DNA of 45,379 nt. Origin: Elusimicrobiota bacterium. Its GTDB lineage: Bacteria > Elusimicrobiota > Elusimicrobia > UBA1565 > UBA9628. Below, one piece after another: positions 27,607 to 36,926 of the stretch. Under the pieces are notes generated by a model, which ran no database searches, was not told the DNA's origin, and was given only the letters and a program-made list of their open reading frames with translations. The stretch covers positions 1 through 45,379 of the forward strand of contig JAQTNG010000003.1 of assembly GCA_028714015.1 (NCBI GenBank), read 5' to 3'. Position numbers and translations under genes: made by a program. Numbering within the stretch: the first letter of the stretch is position 1; each line of letters begins with the position of its first letter.

Positions 27607-29002
27607 AGTCATGACTGCCTCCTACGACGAGCTTGGGCATGCGGATCGTGGGCTGGCCGTCGCTGACCGCCACGCTCTGGCCCTCTTTGCCGCAGACGCC
27701 GACGCCCCAGCCGATGTCCCAGCCCACGCGGTCGATCGAGCGCAGGGCCTCGGGACCGACGCCGAGGAGGTTCGCGTCGCGCACGAGGTGCTTGACGACC
27801 CCGTTCTCGACGCGCCAGCCCTCGTCCACCTCGAAGACGAACTCGCCGCTGGCGGTGTCCACCTGGCCGCCGCCCATGCGGGTCACCAGCAGGCCGCTCT
27901 TGAGCTCCTTGATGATCTTGGCCGGGTCGTCCTTGCCCGGCGCGATGTAGAGGTTCGACATGCGCGGTATGGGCCGCGAGGCGAAGGATTCGCGCCGTCC
28001 GTGGCCGTTCGAGGCCCGGCCCTCGCGCAGGGCCGTCGCGCGATCGTACAGAAAGTCCGTCAGGACCCCGTCCTTGACGAGCTCGGTCGCCCGCGCGGGC
28101 ACGCCCTCGTCGTCGAAGACGAACGAGCCGCGCTGGAACGGCAAGGTCGGATCGTCGACGACGGTGATCGTCTCGGGCGCGACGGCCTTGCCGCGCATGC
28201 CGCGGTAGGCGGGCGACGAGCCCTCCTGGACGTGGTCCGCCTCGAGGGAGTGGCCGATCGCCTCGTGGATGAAGGTGCCGCCCGCGCTCGCGGCGAGTAT
28301 GACCGCCATCTCGCCCGCCTTGGCCTTGGGCGCGTCGAGCTTGGCGACCGCGCGGGCCGCGGCCCGGCGCGCGGCCCGCAGCGCGGACTCGTCGTCGAAG
28401 ACCTCGTAGCCGCGCTGGGCGCCGATGACCTCCATCGCGGTCTGCAGCATGCCGTCGCGCCCGGCGACGACGGACACCTTCAGGTTCGTCGACACCCGGC
28501 TCTGGGAGAGGTCGGCCCCTTCGCTGTTGAGCAGGCGCGTGTCCTTGCGCCGGTCGCCGTAGACGGCGGTCACCTGGCGCACGAGGGGGGAGATGTCCCG
28601 CGCCGCCCGGTCGATGGCGCGCAGCAGCGCCAGCTTGCGCTCGAGCGGGACCGTCGCCGGGTCGATCCGGCAGGCGGGCGCGGAGCATTGCGCCGCGCCG
28701 AAGTCCGGCCCGCGCCGGGGCGCGCCGGGCAGCAGGCGCTCGCGCAGGCGGGCCGCGGCGGCGGGCGAGGCGTTCTGGGAGCTGCCGAAAAGCGTCTCGA
28801 CGCGCGGGCCCTCTCGCCTCAGCAGCCGGAGGCTCAAGCCCCGCTCGGCGCTGTCGCCGATGTCGCGGACCGCCCCATCCTCGAGCCGCGCGGTGGACCA
28901 GCGCCACTCCTCGAGGAAGACCTCGCCGTAGTCGGCCCCGGTCAGGGACGGCCCGTAGCCGGCGGCCTCGCCCCCGAGGAAACGCTCGCGGCGTTTCGTC
29001 AT
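27605..29002 (-). CDS. tldD: TldD/PmbA family metallopeptidase, TldD type
   Basis: HEAIGHSLEADHV metal site, NLYIAPG, MGGGQVDTASGEFVFEV. Confidence 0.92.
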   Translation of the reverse strand: MTKRRERFLGGEAAGYGPSLTGADYGEVFLEEWRWSTARLEDGAVRDIGDSAERGLSLRLLRREGPRVETLFGSSQNASPAAAARLRERLLPGAPRRGPDFGAAQCSAPACRIDPATVPLERKLALLRAIDRAARDISPLVRQVTAVYGDRRKDTRLLNSEGADLSQSRVSTNLKVSVVAGRDGMLQTAMEVIGAQRGYEVFDDESALRAARRAAARAVAKLDAPKAKAGEMAVILAASAGGTFIHEAIGHSLEADHVQEGSSPAYRGMRGKAVAPETITVVDDPTLPFQRGSFVFDDEGVPARATELVKDGVLTDFLYDRATALREGRASNGHGRRESFASRPIPRMSNLYIAPGKDDPAKIIKELKSGLLVTRMGGGQVDTASGEFVFEVDEGWRVENGVVKHLVRDANLLGVGPEALRSIDRVGWDIGWGVGVCGKEGQSVAVSDGQPTIRMPKLVVGGSHD

Positions 29003-30534
29003 GCGTCCCTCCGGCGCGGCAAGGTCAAGGTGACCGTCGAGCCCGCGCCGAGCTTCGAGCGCAGGACCGCGCTGCCGCCGTGCAGCTCGGCGACCTTGCG
29101 CACGAAGGCGAGCCCCAGGCCCATGCCCTCCTGCTGGCCGGTGAAATCCTTCTCCACCTGATGAAAGCGGGAGAACACGCGCTCGAGATCCTCCGGCGGC
29201 ACGCCCGGCCCCGTGTCGGCCACCGTCACCGCGGCCCAGTCGCCCGCGGCCTCGGCGCGCAGCGCGGCGAGCGGAGCGGCCTTCGGGTTGAACTTGATCG
29301 CGTTGTCGAGCAGGTTCTTGAGCGCCTCGGTGATGAGCCGCCGGTCGCCCAGGACGACGAGGCCCGTCTTCGGCGCGTCCACCGTCGCCGCGCGCTCCGC
29401 GATCTTCTCCTCGAGCCCCGCGACCGCGTCCTGGACCGCCTCGTCGAGGGCGAAGGGCTCCGGGTTGATCTGGACGTCGGGGCTCTCGATCGTCGTGTAG
29501 CTCAGCAGCTTGTCGACGAGCTCGCTGAACTTGCCGCCCTGCGAGCGGATCGTGCGCACGGCCCTGGACCACATCGGGTCGGTGTCGCCGTTGATCTCGT
29601 CGATCAGTATGTCGGCGAATCCGGTCACGGCGGACAGCGGAGTGCGCAGCTTGTGCGAGATGAGGCTCAGGAAGGTCCGCTTGAGCTTCTCCTGGCGGTA
29701 GCTCTCGGTGCGGTCGCGGAACACGAACAGGCGACCGTCGCTGTCGCCCATCGCCGCGCGCGTGACGCGGCCTTCCAGCACCAGCAAGGTCGGCTCCTTG
29801 CGCACCGCGGCGAAATCGACGACCGGCTTTTCGCCGGAGAGGAGCTCGGAGATCGAGGGGGTGACGGCCATCCCGTTGAGACCGTCGGCCAGCTCCCTAA
29901 GTTCCGCCCCGAGCAGCTTCGCCGCGGCCTCGTTGGAGAGCAGGACCTTCCCCGAGGCGTCGGTCAGCGCGGCGCCGTCGGTCATCTGCGCGAACACGGT
30001 CGCGAGCTTGAAGCGCTCCTCCTTGAGCGAGGTGAACAGGCGCGCGTTGTCGATGGCGACCGCCGACGAGGAGGCGAAGGCCTCGAAGGCGCGGAGGTCC
30101 GCCTCGCTGAAATCGCCGCCGCGCTTGTTGATCGCCTCGAGGACGCCCACGAGGCGCCCCTTGATCAGCATCGGCACCGCGAGTATCGAGCGCGTGACGA
30201 ACCCGGTCTGCGCGTCCATCGCGGGCGACCAGCGCTTGTCGCGGCGCGCCGCGTTGATGATCTCGGGCGCGCGGTTCTTGGCCACCGAGCCGGCGATGCC
30301 CGCTCCGAGCGGCAGGCGGATCTTGGCCGCGTCGGGGCCGAGCCCCAGGGCCACGTCGAAGTACAGCTCCTGCGTCTTCTCGTCGAGGAGCAGCAGGGAC
30401 GCGCTTTCGGCGTCCACGACCTTCGTCGACAGCTCGAGAACCGACGTCAGAAGCTCGCCGATCTCGAGCTTGGAGGATAAAAGCCGTCCCACCTCGAGAA
30501 GAAGCTCCAAAGTGTCTGCGTTCGTCGCGGGCAT
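28999..30534 (-). CDS. Sensor histidine kinase with GAF and PAS-like domains
   Basis: GAF region, SLISHKLRTPLSAVTGFADIL (H-box), NLLDNAIKFNP, VADTGPGVPPEDLERVFSRF. Confidence 0.95.
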   Translation of the reverse strand: MPATNADTLELLLEVGRLLSSKLEIGELLTSVLELSTKVVDAESASLLLLDEKTQELYFDVALGLGPDAAKIRLPLGAGIAGSVAKNRAPEIINAARRDKRWSPAMDAQTGFVTRSILAVPMLIKGRLVGVLEAINKRGGDFSEADLRAFEAFASSSAVAIDNARLFTSLKEERFKLATVFAQMTDGAALTDASGKVLLSNEAAAKLLGAELRELADGLNGMAVTPSISELLSGEKPVVDFAAVRKEPTLLVLEGRVTRAAMGDSDGRLFVFRDRTESYRQEKLKRTFLSLISHKLRTPLSAVTGFADILIDEINGDTDPMWSRAVRTIRSQGGKFSELVDKLLSYTTIESPDVQINPEPFALDEAVQDAVAGLEEKIAERAATVDAPKTGLVVLGDRRLITEALKNLLDNAIKFNPKAAPLAALRAEAAGDWAAVTVADTGPGVPPEDLERVFSRFHQVEKDFTGQQEGMGLGLAFVRKVAELHGGSAVLRSKLGAGSTVTLTLPRRRDA

Positions 30535-30545
30535 GTTCTCTTACC

Positions 30546-31487
30546 CTACCAAATCCTCACGCCGCGGGGCTCGGCGGCCGAGCCGCCGGCCGCGACGGGG
30601 AATTCATACTCGAACGGCGCCGGCCGCGGCAGGACCAGGCTGACGAACCGCAGATCGTAGACCGAGGCCGTCCAGCCGCCCCCGGGCTTGGGCGTCACGG
30701 TCCACGCCGGCGCCTTGAAGAAGGTCATCAGGCGCTCGCCGAACGGCGTCCGGCGCGCCGCGAGCGCCGGCGGCGAATCCCCGTCGTCGGCCAAGGTCAG
30801 ACGCGGCTCGACCGTGCCGCGGCCCACGTCGACGAGATAGACCTTCCAGCCGTCCTTCTCCTTGACCACCCCGCGCCAGCGGTGGGCGCCGAGCGGCTCC
30901 GGGAACGCGTACTGGAAGCCCTTGCCGCCCGTCTCGCGGGCGAGCAAAGACAGCGCGTACTGGCGGGCCGAGAAGGCCATGGCCAGGTAGAACGCGACGG
31001 CCACCAGCGCCGTCTGGCACAGCTCGCCCAGATGCGGCCGCCATGAGCCCTTGAGCCGCGCGAGGTGCGGCGCGGCCAGGAATCCGACCAAGGCCAGGTC
31101 GACGATGAAGATCGTCGCCAGCTCCGGCCTCATCAGCGAAAACGGCCAGAACAGCTGCACGCCGAACGAGTTGATCAGGTCGAGGAAGAGATGGCCGGCG
31201 CAGTTGACCGCGATGATCGTCGCCAGGTCGCGCGCGTCCATGTCGTCGTATTTCTTCTTGAAGATCCAGGTCAGCGCCGCGATCCAGAGGGGAAGCAGCA
31301 CCAGCGAGTGGCCGAACGACCGCCGCAGCATCACCGCGCCGGGATCGCCCGTGAGCAGGACGAGCGCGTCGATGTCGGGCAGGTTCGCCGCCCAGGCCGA
31401 GACCGTGACCGCCCTTCGTCCCAGCCGCGGCCGGAAAAAGGCCTCGCCGACGGCCAGGCCGAGGAGCGTATGGGTGACGGGATCCAC
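30546..31487 (-). CDS. Metal-dependent hydrolase, membrane (YdjM/DUF457-like)
   Basis: MDPVTHTLLGLAVGEAFFRPRLGRRAV, RRSFGHSLVLLPLW, CAGHLFLDLINSFGVQLFWPFS. Confidence 0.9.
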   Translation of the reverse strand: MDPVTHTLLGLAVGEAFFRPRLGRRAVTVSAWAANLPDIDALVLLTGDPGAVMLRRSFGHSLVLLPLWIAALTWIFKKKYDDMDARDLATIIAVNCAGHLFLDLINSFGVQLFWPFSLMRPELATIFIVDLALVGFLAAPHLARLKGSWRPHLGELCQTALVAVAFYLAMAFSARQYALSLLARETGGKGFQYAFPEPLGAHRWRGVVKEKDGWKVYLVDVGRGTVEPRLTLADDGDSPPALAARRTPFGERLMTFFKAPAWTVTPKPGGGWTASVYDLRFVSLVLPRPAPFEYEFPVAAGGSAAEPRGVRIW

Positions 31488-31532
31488 GAGCGAAGTATAA
31501 GAGGAAGCCCGAGGGAGCGCAAGCCTCGCATG

Positions 31533-31952
31533 TTACGGCTTGGGGAGTATCTTCAGCGCCCCGATTCCGGCCGCCCGGTACACTTTGAAGTCTCGCCGGT
31601 CGAAGGTGAGGACCGTGTCGATGCCTTCGCGCTCGGCTACGCGCACGAGGGTCGCGTCGGCCAGATCCATCGGGAGGTCGTGGTATTTCGCCATGAGCTG
31701 ACGCAAGCGGGGGGCGTCTTCCGCGTCCAGGCGGGCCAGTCCGAGGGCGCCCTCTGCGATCATGGCGAGAAGAGCGTCACGGCCTTCGGGGTGTTCGCGT
31801 CCCAGCAGGTGGGCCGCTTCCGTCGCGGCGGGCCAGGTCGTCCAAGGCTTGCCGGGAGCCGCTTTGAGCGCCGCCACCGCGGCCGCGTGCGCGGGGTCGC
31901 GGGGATCGAGGTAGCCGACCAGGACGCCGGCATCAACGAGAATCGCGGGCAT
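31533..31952 (-). CDS. PIN-domain toxin (VapC-like)
   Basis: ILVDAGVLVGYLDPRDPAH, PMDLADATLVRVAEREGIDTVLTFDRRDF. Confidence 0.88.
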   Translation of the reverse strand: MPAILVDAGVLVGYLDPRDPAHAAAVAALKAAPGKPWTTWPAATEAAHLLGREHPEGRDALLAMIAEGALGLARLDAEDAPRLRQLMAKYHDLPMDLADATLVRVAEREGIDTVLTFDRRDFKVYRAAGIGALKILPKP

Positions 31953-32217
31953 GCTTCTCCAAGACGGTTTTCAGGAACTCTTCGCTCGCGTTCAAGGCGA
32001 GGGAGCGCTTGCGGACGGGGCCTCGCCTTTCCGGGATGTAGTGCTTGAGGCGATCGTGCACCGACATGGTTTCTTCCCTCTCGAGCCTCAATCCCCTATC
32101 CTTCAGGACGGCGCGCAGCGCCTCCGAGCGGGTCGCCCGGAGCGCGCGCGCCACCCGGTCGAGAACCTTCTCCTCCTCGGGCGTCAGCCTCAGCGTGATC
32201 GTCACTGTTTTCTTCAT
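31933..32217 (-). CDS. Ribbon-helix-helix antitoxin
   Basis: MKKTVTITLRLTPEEEKVLDRVARALRATRSEALRAVL; overlaps the PIN gene by 20 nt. Confidence 0.85.
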   Translation of the reverse strand: MKKTVTITLRLTPEEEKVLDRVARALRATRSEALRAVLKDRGLRLEREETMSVHDRLKHYIPERRGPVRKRSLALNASEEFLKTVLEKHARDSR

Positions 32218-32243
32218 TCGTATTACATAGCGTAATACGAATG
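32215..32243. promoter_or_regulatory. Palindromic operator at the antitoxin start
   Basis: cattcgtattac-atagc-gtaatacgaatg, 12-bp perfect arms including the start codon. Confidence 0.8.
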
Positions 32244-32253
32244 CTCCCTTCCG

Positions 32254-32415
32254 TCAAGCCCCGCCCCGGACCCGGCCCCGCAGGCGCTGCAGATGGCGCG
32301 CCAGCAGCACCCGCTGGGCCTCGTCGCGCGCCTCCTCGGAGGCCTCCGCCTCCGCCAGCCTCTTCAGGCGCGCCAGCAGCCGGCGCGTCTCGCGTCCCGT
32401 CTCCTCGTTTCTCAT
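32254..32415 (-). CDS. Small Arg/Glu-rich protein, 53 aa
   Basis: SD cgggagg before ATG; MRNEETGRETRRLLARLKRLAEAEASEEARDEAQ... Confidence 0.45.
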   Translation of the reverse strand: MRNEETGRETRRLLARLKRLAEAEASEEARDEAQRVLLARHLQRLRGRVRGGA

Positions 32416-32585
32416 CGTTCGTCCTCCCGGGGCGCCCGGCGCCCTCACCCATCAGACGATCGACCCCCCGAAAAAGTTGCATGAGCCGGCCGGCCCCTTT
32501 CCAACGGCGTGTGGAAGGGGCGCTTCCTCGCCTTATGGCTCGGTCGGGCCTCGACAGGGACGCGCGAACCCGGTATGCTTCCCGG

Positions 32586-33635
32586 GTGAGAATATTCCTC
32601 GTCGCGCTGGCGGCGCTGACCCTCGGCGCTCCGGCCCAGGCCCGCAAACCCATGATCAAGGACCTCGTCTCGGCGTTCGAGTCGGCGAAGACCGACGAGC
32701 GCATACGCCTGGCCGCCGCGCTCGGTCGCCGCAAGGACAAGAAGACCACCGACGCCCTGATCCTCGCCTTCGACATCAAGCGCGGCAACCCGCGCGAAAG
32801 CGCCGCCTTCGTCGAGGCCCTGGGCCTCGCCGGCGATCCGCGCGCCGTGGCCCCCCTGGCCACCGCCTGGGACTACCTGCGCTCGCTGATCCTGCAGATG
32901 GGGGAGCTCCCCGGCAACCTCCAGGTCCTGCGCTGGAAGCTGCTCGACGCCCTGTCCCGCCTCGGCGGCGACCAGGCCGTCCGCATACTGTCCGAGGCCT
33001 TGAACGACGGCGATCCCCGCGTCGTCGAGGAGGCCGTGCGCGGCCTCGGCCGCCTCCAGGTCAAGGACGCCGTCCCCGCCCTGCAGCAGCTGGCCTCGGG
33101 CGCGACGGGCAACCTCCTCCAGGCGATCTTCGAGGCCCTGGGCGACATCGGCGACAAGCGCGCGCTCTCCACGCTCGAGCAGGCGGTCACCAACCCCGAC
33201 AAGTTCATCGAGGTCGAGGTCTCCTACGCGCTGGCCAAGCTCGGCAGGAAGGACGCGCTCGCGCGCCTCAACGGCTTCCTCGCCGGCGATCCCGGCGAGG
33301 ACAAGGTCGGCCTGCTCGCGGCCTACTACCTCGTCAAGCTCGACAAGGACGCGGGCCTGCGCCACCTCGAGACGATGATGAAGAAGCCCGACAGCCCGCT
33401 CGCCCCTTTCGCGGCCGAGACCCTGGGCAAGACGGAGAACCCGCGCGGCGTCCTCGTCCTCGTCGAGGCCTTCAAGGCCCCGGACCCCGCGGTGCGCCTC
33501 TCGGTGGCGCGCTCGCTCGGGCGCCTGGGCGGCGGCCGCGCGGTGAGCGCCTTGAAGAAGATGCGCTCCGACTCCAACCCCGGCGTGCGCAGCGCCGCGA
33601 TCAACGGCCTGGCCGACCTCGGCGAGAACGACTAA
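32586..33635 (+). CDS. HEAT-repeat protein, secreted or lipid-associated
   Basis: Signal-like VRIFLVALAALTLGAPAQA and repeated helical motifs (GDPRVVEEAVRGLGRLQVKDAVPALQQL). Confidence 0.85.
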   Translation: MRIFLVALAALTLGAPAQARKPMIKDLVSAFESAKTDERIRLAAALGRRKDKKTTDALILAFDIKRGNPRESAAFVEALGLAGDPRAVAPLATAWDYLRSLILQMGELPGNLQVLRWKLLDALSRLGGDQAVRILSEALNDGDPRVVEEAVRGLGRLQVKDAVPALQQLASGATGNLLQAIFEALGDIGDKRALSTLEQAVTNPDKFIEVEVSYALAKLGRKDALARLNGFLAGDPGEDKVGLLAAYYLVKLDKDAGLRHLETMMKKPDSPLAPFAAETLGKTENPRGVLVLVEAFKAPDPAVRLSVARSLGRLGGGRAVSALKKMRSDSNPGVRSAAINGLADLGEND

Positions 33636-33699
33636 ACGCTATAAGGATTTCCTCAGCGGCGTTTGTGCCGGGCCCGAAGGGTCCCGGCCTAGATGCTAT
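33634..33699 (+). repeat. Leader element copy B (66 nt, two predicted hairpins)
   Basis: 60/66 identical to the reverse complement of 27541-27606; begins at HEAT gene stop codon, upstream of the SulP gene. Confidence 0.9.
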
Positions 33700-33738
33700 A
33701 TAGACATACCTCTCCCAGCGCGCTATTCTTGGCGTGAG

Positions 33739-35931
33739 ATGAGCCGCGAATCGAACATCGGCGACGCGTGGGGCGGCCTGGCCGCGATGCTCGTCGCCCT
33801 GCCTCAGGCCCTGGCCTTCGGCGTGGCGGCCTTCGCGCCTCTCGGGCCCGAGCACGCGGCCGAGGGCGCGCTGGCCGGCCTCGTGGGCGCGGCCGCTCTC
33901 GGCATGACGGCCGCCTGGTTCGGCGGCGCGCCGCGCCTGGTCTCGGCTCCCTGCGCTCCGGCCGCGGCGGTGCTGGGCGGCCTCGCCGCGGTGCTCGCCG
34001 CGCGCTACGGCGCCGAGCGCGCGGCCGCCCTGCTCATGCTCACCGGCCTTTTCTCCGCGCTGCTTCAAATCGTCTACGGCGCCGCGGGGGGCGGGCGCCT
34101 CATCAAGTTCATCCCCTATCCCGTCGTGACCGGCTACCTGAGCGGCGTGGCCGTGATCATGGCGCTCGGCCAGCTGCCGCATCTTCTGGTCCTGCCCGCG
34201 GGCATGGACCTCGCCGCCGGGCTCGCGTCTCCCTCTTCGTGGAGCGGGCCCGGCCTGCTCGTGGGCCTGACGGCGATGCTCGCCATGGTCCTGGCGCCGC
34301 GCCTGACCAAGGCCGTGCCGTCGCCCGTCGTGGCCCTGGCCGCGGGGGCCGCCGCGTACTGGGCGGCGGGCTATGTCCATCACGAGCTGCGCTCGCTTAC
34401 GGGCAACGCGCTCGTCGTCGGGCGCCTGCCGGGGGGCCTGTCCGGCATGTGGTCGGCGCTGGGCGCGCGCTGGTCGGGCCTGCGCGGCTTCACCCCGGAG
34501 ATGTTCAAGGCCGCGGTCATGCCCGCGGCCACGCTGTCGCTGCTCCTCTCCGTCGACACGCTGAAGACCTGCGTGGTCGTCGACACGCTCACGCGCTCGC
34601 GTCACGACTCCGACCGCGAGCTCCGCGGCCAGGGCCTGGGCAACCTCGTCTCCGCCTTGTTCGGCGGCACCGCGGGCGCGGGGGCGATGGGCGTGACCCT
34701 CGTCAACATCAACGCCGGCGGGACCACGCGCCTGTCCGGCGTCCTGGCCGGGGCCTTCACCTTGGCGGCCCTGCTGGCGGCGGGGCCGCTCGTCGCCTGG
34801 GTGCCGGTGCCGGCCTTGGCCGGCATACTCCTCGTCGTGGCCTGGCGCATGTTCGACCGCAAGAGCCTGCGTCTGCTGCGCCGCCGCTCGACCCAGCTCG
34901 ACTTCGCCGTCAGCGCCGCCGTCATCGTCGCCGCCGTCAGCCTCGACCTGATCGCCGCCGCGGGCATCGGCATCGGCCTGGCCGCGCTCCTCTTCCTGCG
35001 CGACCTGTCCCGCGGCTCCGTCGTGCGCCGCAAGGTCCGCTGCGACGCCGTCACCTCGCGCCAGCGCCGCCTGCCCGCCGAGCGCGAGGCCCTGCGCCGG
35101 CTGGGCTCGGCCGCCGTCGTCTGCGAGCTCCAGGGCAGCCTCTTCTTCGGCACCACCGACCAGCTGCTCGCCGAGCTCGACGCCGACCTCAAGACCTGCC
35201 GCTTCGTCATCCTCGACCTCAAGCGCGTGCAGAGCGTGGACTTCACCGCCGTCCACATGCTCAAGCAGATCGAGGACCGGCTTCACGACCGCGGCGGCCG
35301 CCTGCTGCTCTGCCAGCTGCCCCACAGCCTGCCCACCGGCCAGGACCTCGAGAGCTATTTCGCCGAGGTGGGCCTGGTCAAGCCCGAGCGCTTCGTCACC
35401 GTCTTCGGCGAGCTCGACGCCGCCCTCGAGTGGGTCGAGGACCGCCTGCTGTCCGACGCGGGCCTGGCCGCGCCCGTCTCGGCGGCGGCGCTGGGCCTGC
35501 CGGACATCGACCTGTTCCGCGAGTTCGACTCCGTCCAGACGAACGCCCTGCGCTCCATCCTCGGCGAGCTCTCCGTGCCCGCCGGCGCGGCCGTCTTCCA
35601 CCACGGCGAGACCGGCGACGAGGTCTACCTGATCCGCAAGGGCCGCGTGCGCATACTCCTTCCCCTCGCGGGCGGCCAGGAGCACCACGTCGCCACCTTC
35701 GGCCGCCGCGACTTCTTCGGCGAGGTCGCCTTCCTCGACCGCGGCGTGCGCACCGCCGACGCCGTCGCGCTGACGCCCACCGAGCTCTTCGCCCTGTCGC
35801 GCGCGCGCTTCGACGACCTGTCCCGCTCCCACCCCGCCCTGGGCGCCATGCTCTTCGCGCGCCTGGCGCGCGCCCTGGCCCTGCGCCTGCGCCAGGCCGA
35901 CGAGGAGCTGGGCCACCTCCACGACGCTTAA
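33739..35931 (+). CDS. SulP family anion transporter with STAS and C-terminal cNMP-binding domain
   Basis: IPYPVVTGYLSGVAVIMALGQLPHLL; STAS FVILDLKRVQSVDFTAVHMLKQI; CAP_ED VPAGAAVFHHGETGDEVYLIRKGRVRIL. Confidence 0.92.
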   Translation: MSRESNIGDAWGGLAAMLVALPQALAFGVAAFAPLGPEHAAEGALAGLVGAAALGMTAAWFGGAPRLVSAPCAPAAAVLGGLAAVLAARYGAERAAALLMLTGLFSALLQIVYGAAGGGRLIKFIPYPVVTGYLSGVAVIMALGQLPHLLVLPAGMDLAAGLASPSSWSGPGLLVGLTAMLAMVLAPRLTKAVPSPVVALAAGAAAYWAAGYVHHELRSLTGNALVVGRLPGGLSGMWSALGARWSGLRGFTPEMFKAAVMPAATLSLLLSVDTLKTCVVVDTLTRSRHDSDRELRGQGLGNLVSALFGGTAGAGAMGVTLVNINAGGTTRLSGVLAGAFTLAALLAAGPLVAWVPVPALAGILLVVAWRMFDRKSLRLLRRRSTQLDFAVSAAVIVAAVSLDLIAAAGIGIGLAALLFLRDLSRGSVVRRKVRCDAVTSRQRRLPAEREALRRLGSAAVVCELQGSLFFGTTDQLLAELDADLKTCRFVILDLKRVQSVDFTAVHMLKQIEDRLHDRGGRLLLCQLPHSLPTGQDLESYFAEVGLVKPERFVTVFGELDAALEWVEDRLLSDAGLAAPVSAAALGLPDIDLFREFDSVQTNALRSILGELSVPAGAAVFHHGETGDEVYLIRKGRVRILLPLAGGQEHHVATFGRRDFFGEVAFLDRGVRTADAVALTPTELFALSRARFDDLSRSHPALGAMLFARLARALALRLRQADEELGHLHDA

Positions 35932-36000
35932 ATGTCACCCCGCCGCTCTGGCCTGGCGCGCGCCCGCGGAGCTATCGTGTCCGCTCAGGGAGGCCTCGCC

Positions 36001-36180
36001 ATGAACAAGATCTTCTACGCGCTGCTGGGCGCCGCCGGCGCCTTGCTCGCCAAGTCCTACCTCGACCGCAGGGCCCGGGCCCGGCTCGAGGGGGCCCTTC
36101 CCCGCCCGGTGCCCTTGGAGCTCGACGGCGAAGTCCGGACCGTCGCCGACGAGATCAGCGGCCCGCTCGCCGAGATTTAG
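36001..36180 (+). CDS. Small membrane-anchored protein, 59 aa
   Basis: SD cagggagg; MNKIFYALLGAAGALLAKSYLDRRARARLEG... Confidence 0.6.
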   Translation: MNKIFYALLGAAGALLAKSYLDRRARARLEGALPRPVPLELDGEVRTVADEISGPLAEI

Positions 36181-36254
36181 CCGTTACGATTCGTTGACCG
36201 CCCGTCCATGGGAAATTCCGCCGCCGCGCGTATCCTATACGCGAGGGAGGTCTT

Positions 36255-36497
36255 ATGGCGCACAAACGCCGCCGTCGGTCTAAAGCCGCGCGCAAGCCCC
36301 GTCCCGTCGCCCCGTCCATACGCGATCCCGGGCCGATACGGTCCCTGGACTCCGAGGACCAGGCGGGCACCTACGCGTTGATTCACACCGAGAACGACAC
36401 CGGCGAAAACGACGAGGGCGTGTTCGCGCAGGGGCCCCTGGACGAATCTCCGTCGAGGAGTTCGCGGGCCAAACGACGCAAGGAGGCACTCCGATGA
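36255..36497 (+). CDS. Small bipartite charged protein 1, 80 aa
   Basis: SD gagggagg; Arg/Lys-rich head MAHKRRRRSKAARKPR. Confidence 0.65.
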   Translation: MAHKRRRRSKAARKPRPVAPSIRDPGPIRSLDSEDQAGTYALIHTENDTGENDEGVFAQGPLDESPSRSSRAKRRKEALR

Positions 36498-36682
36498 GAC
36501 CGAAAAAGAAGCGGGTCGGCATGGAACAGCCCGACGCCGTCAAGGACGAGGCGATCGAAACGATCGGCGGCACCGACGGCGAGGCGAAGGGCGATGACGA
36601 GACCTGGGAGAAGGGCGACGTCGAGGAGGACGCCGGCTACGGGCGCCCCCTGGAGCAGGGGGGCGAGGACGAATTCGCCTAG
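36494..36682 (+). CDS. Small bipartite charged protein 2, 62 aa
   Basis: SD aaggagg; MRPKKKRVGMEQPDAV...DAGYGRPLEQGGEDEFA; ATGA overlap. Confidence 0.65.
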   Translation: MRPKKKRVGMEQPDAVKDEAIETIGGTDGEAKGDDETWEKGDVEEDAGYGRPLEQGGEDEFA

Positions 36683-36732
36683 ACGACGACGCGCGCCCGC
36701 CGTCGGCGCCGGGTTCAACGGGAGGCAGAGCC

Positions 36733-36888
36733 ATGAAAACCAAAAAGAAGGGGCACGGGCCGAGCGCTTTCACGCGCGGCCGGACAGCGAGCACCAAGAG
36801 CACCCGGCGTCACGCGCGCAGGCCGGCCGTGAAGAGCCGGCCCAAGGAGGAGTTCGTCGGCAAGCTGGAGGAGCTGATTCCCCTGTGA
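36733..36888 (+). CDS. Small bipartite charged protein 3, 51 aa (not in the ORF track)
   Basis: SD acgggagg; MKTKKKGHGPSAFTRGRTASTKSTRRHARRPAVKSRPKEEFVGKLEELIPL*. Confidence 0.6.
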   Translation: MKTKKKGHGPSAFTRGRTASTKSTRRHARRPAVKSRPKEEFVGKLEELIPL

Positions 36889-36926
36889 GCGCGATCGCGG
36901 GGGGGAGGGCGCGAGGAGGGATATAT

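Noticed and set aside
33601-35922. 773-aa minus-strand ORF opposite SulP
   Set aside because: Antisense shadow of a well-supported gene; no recognisable domain.
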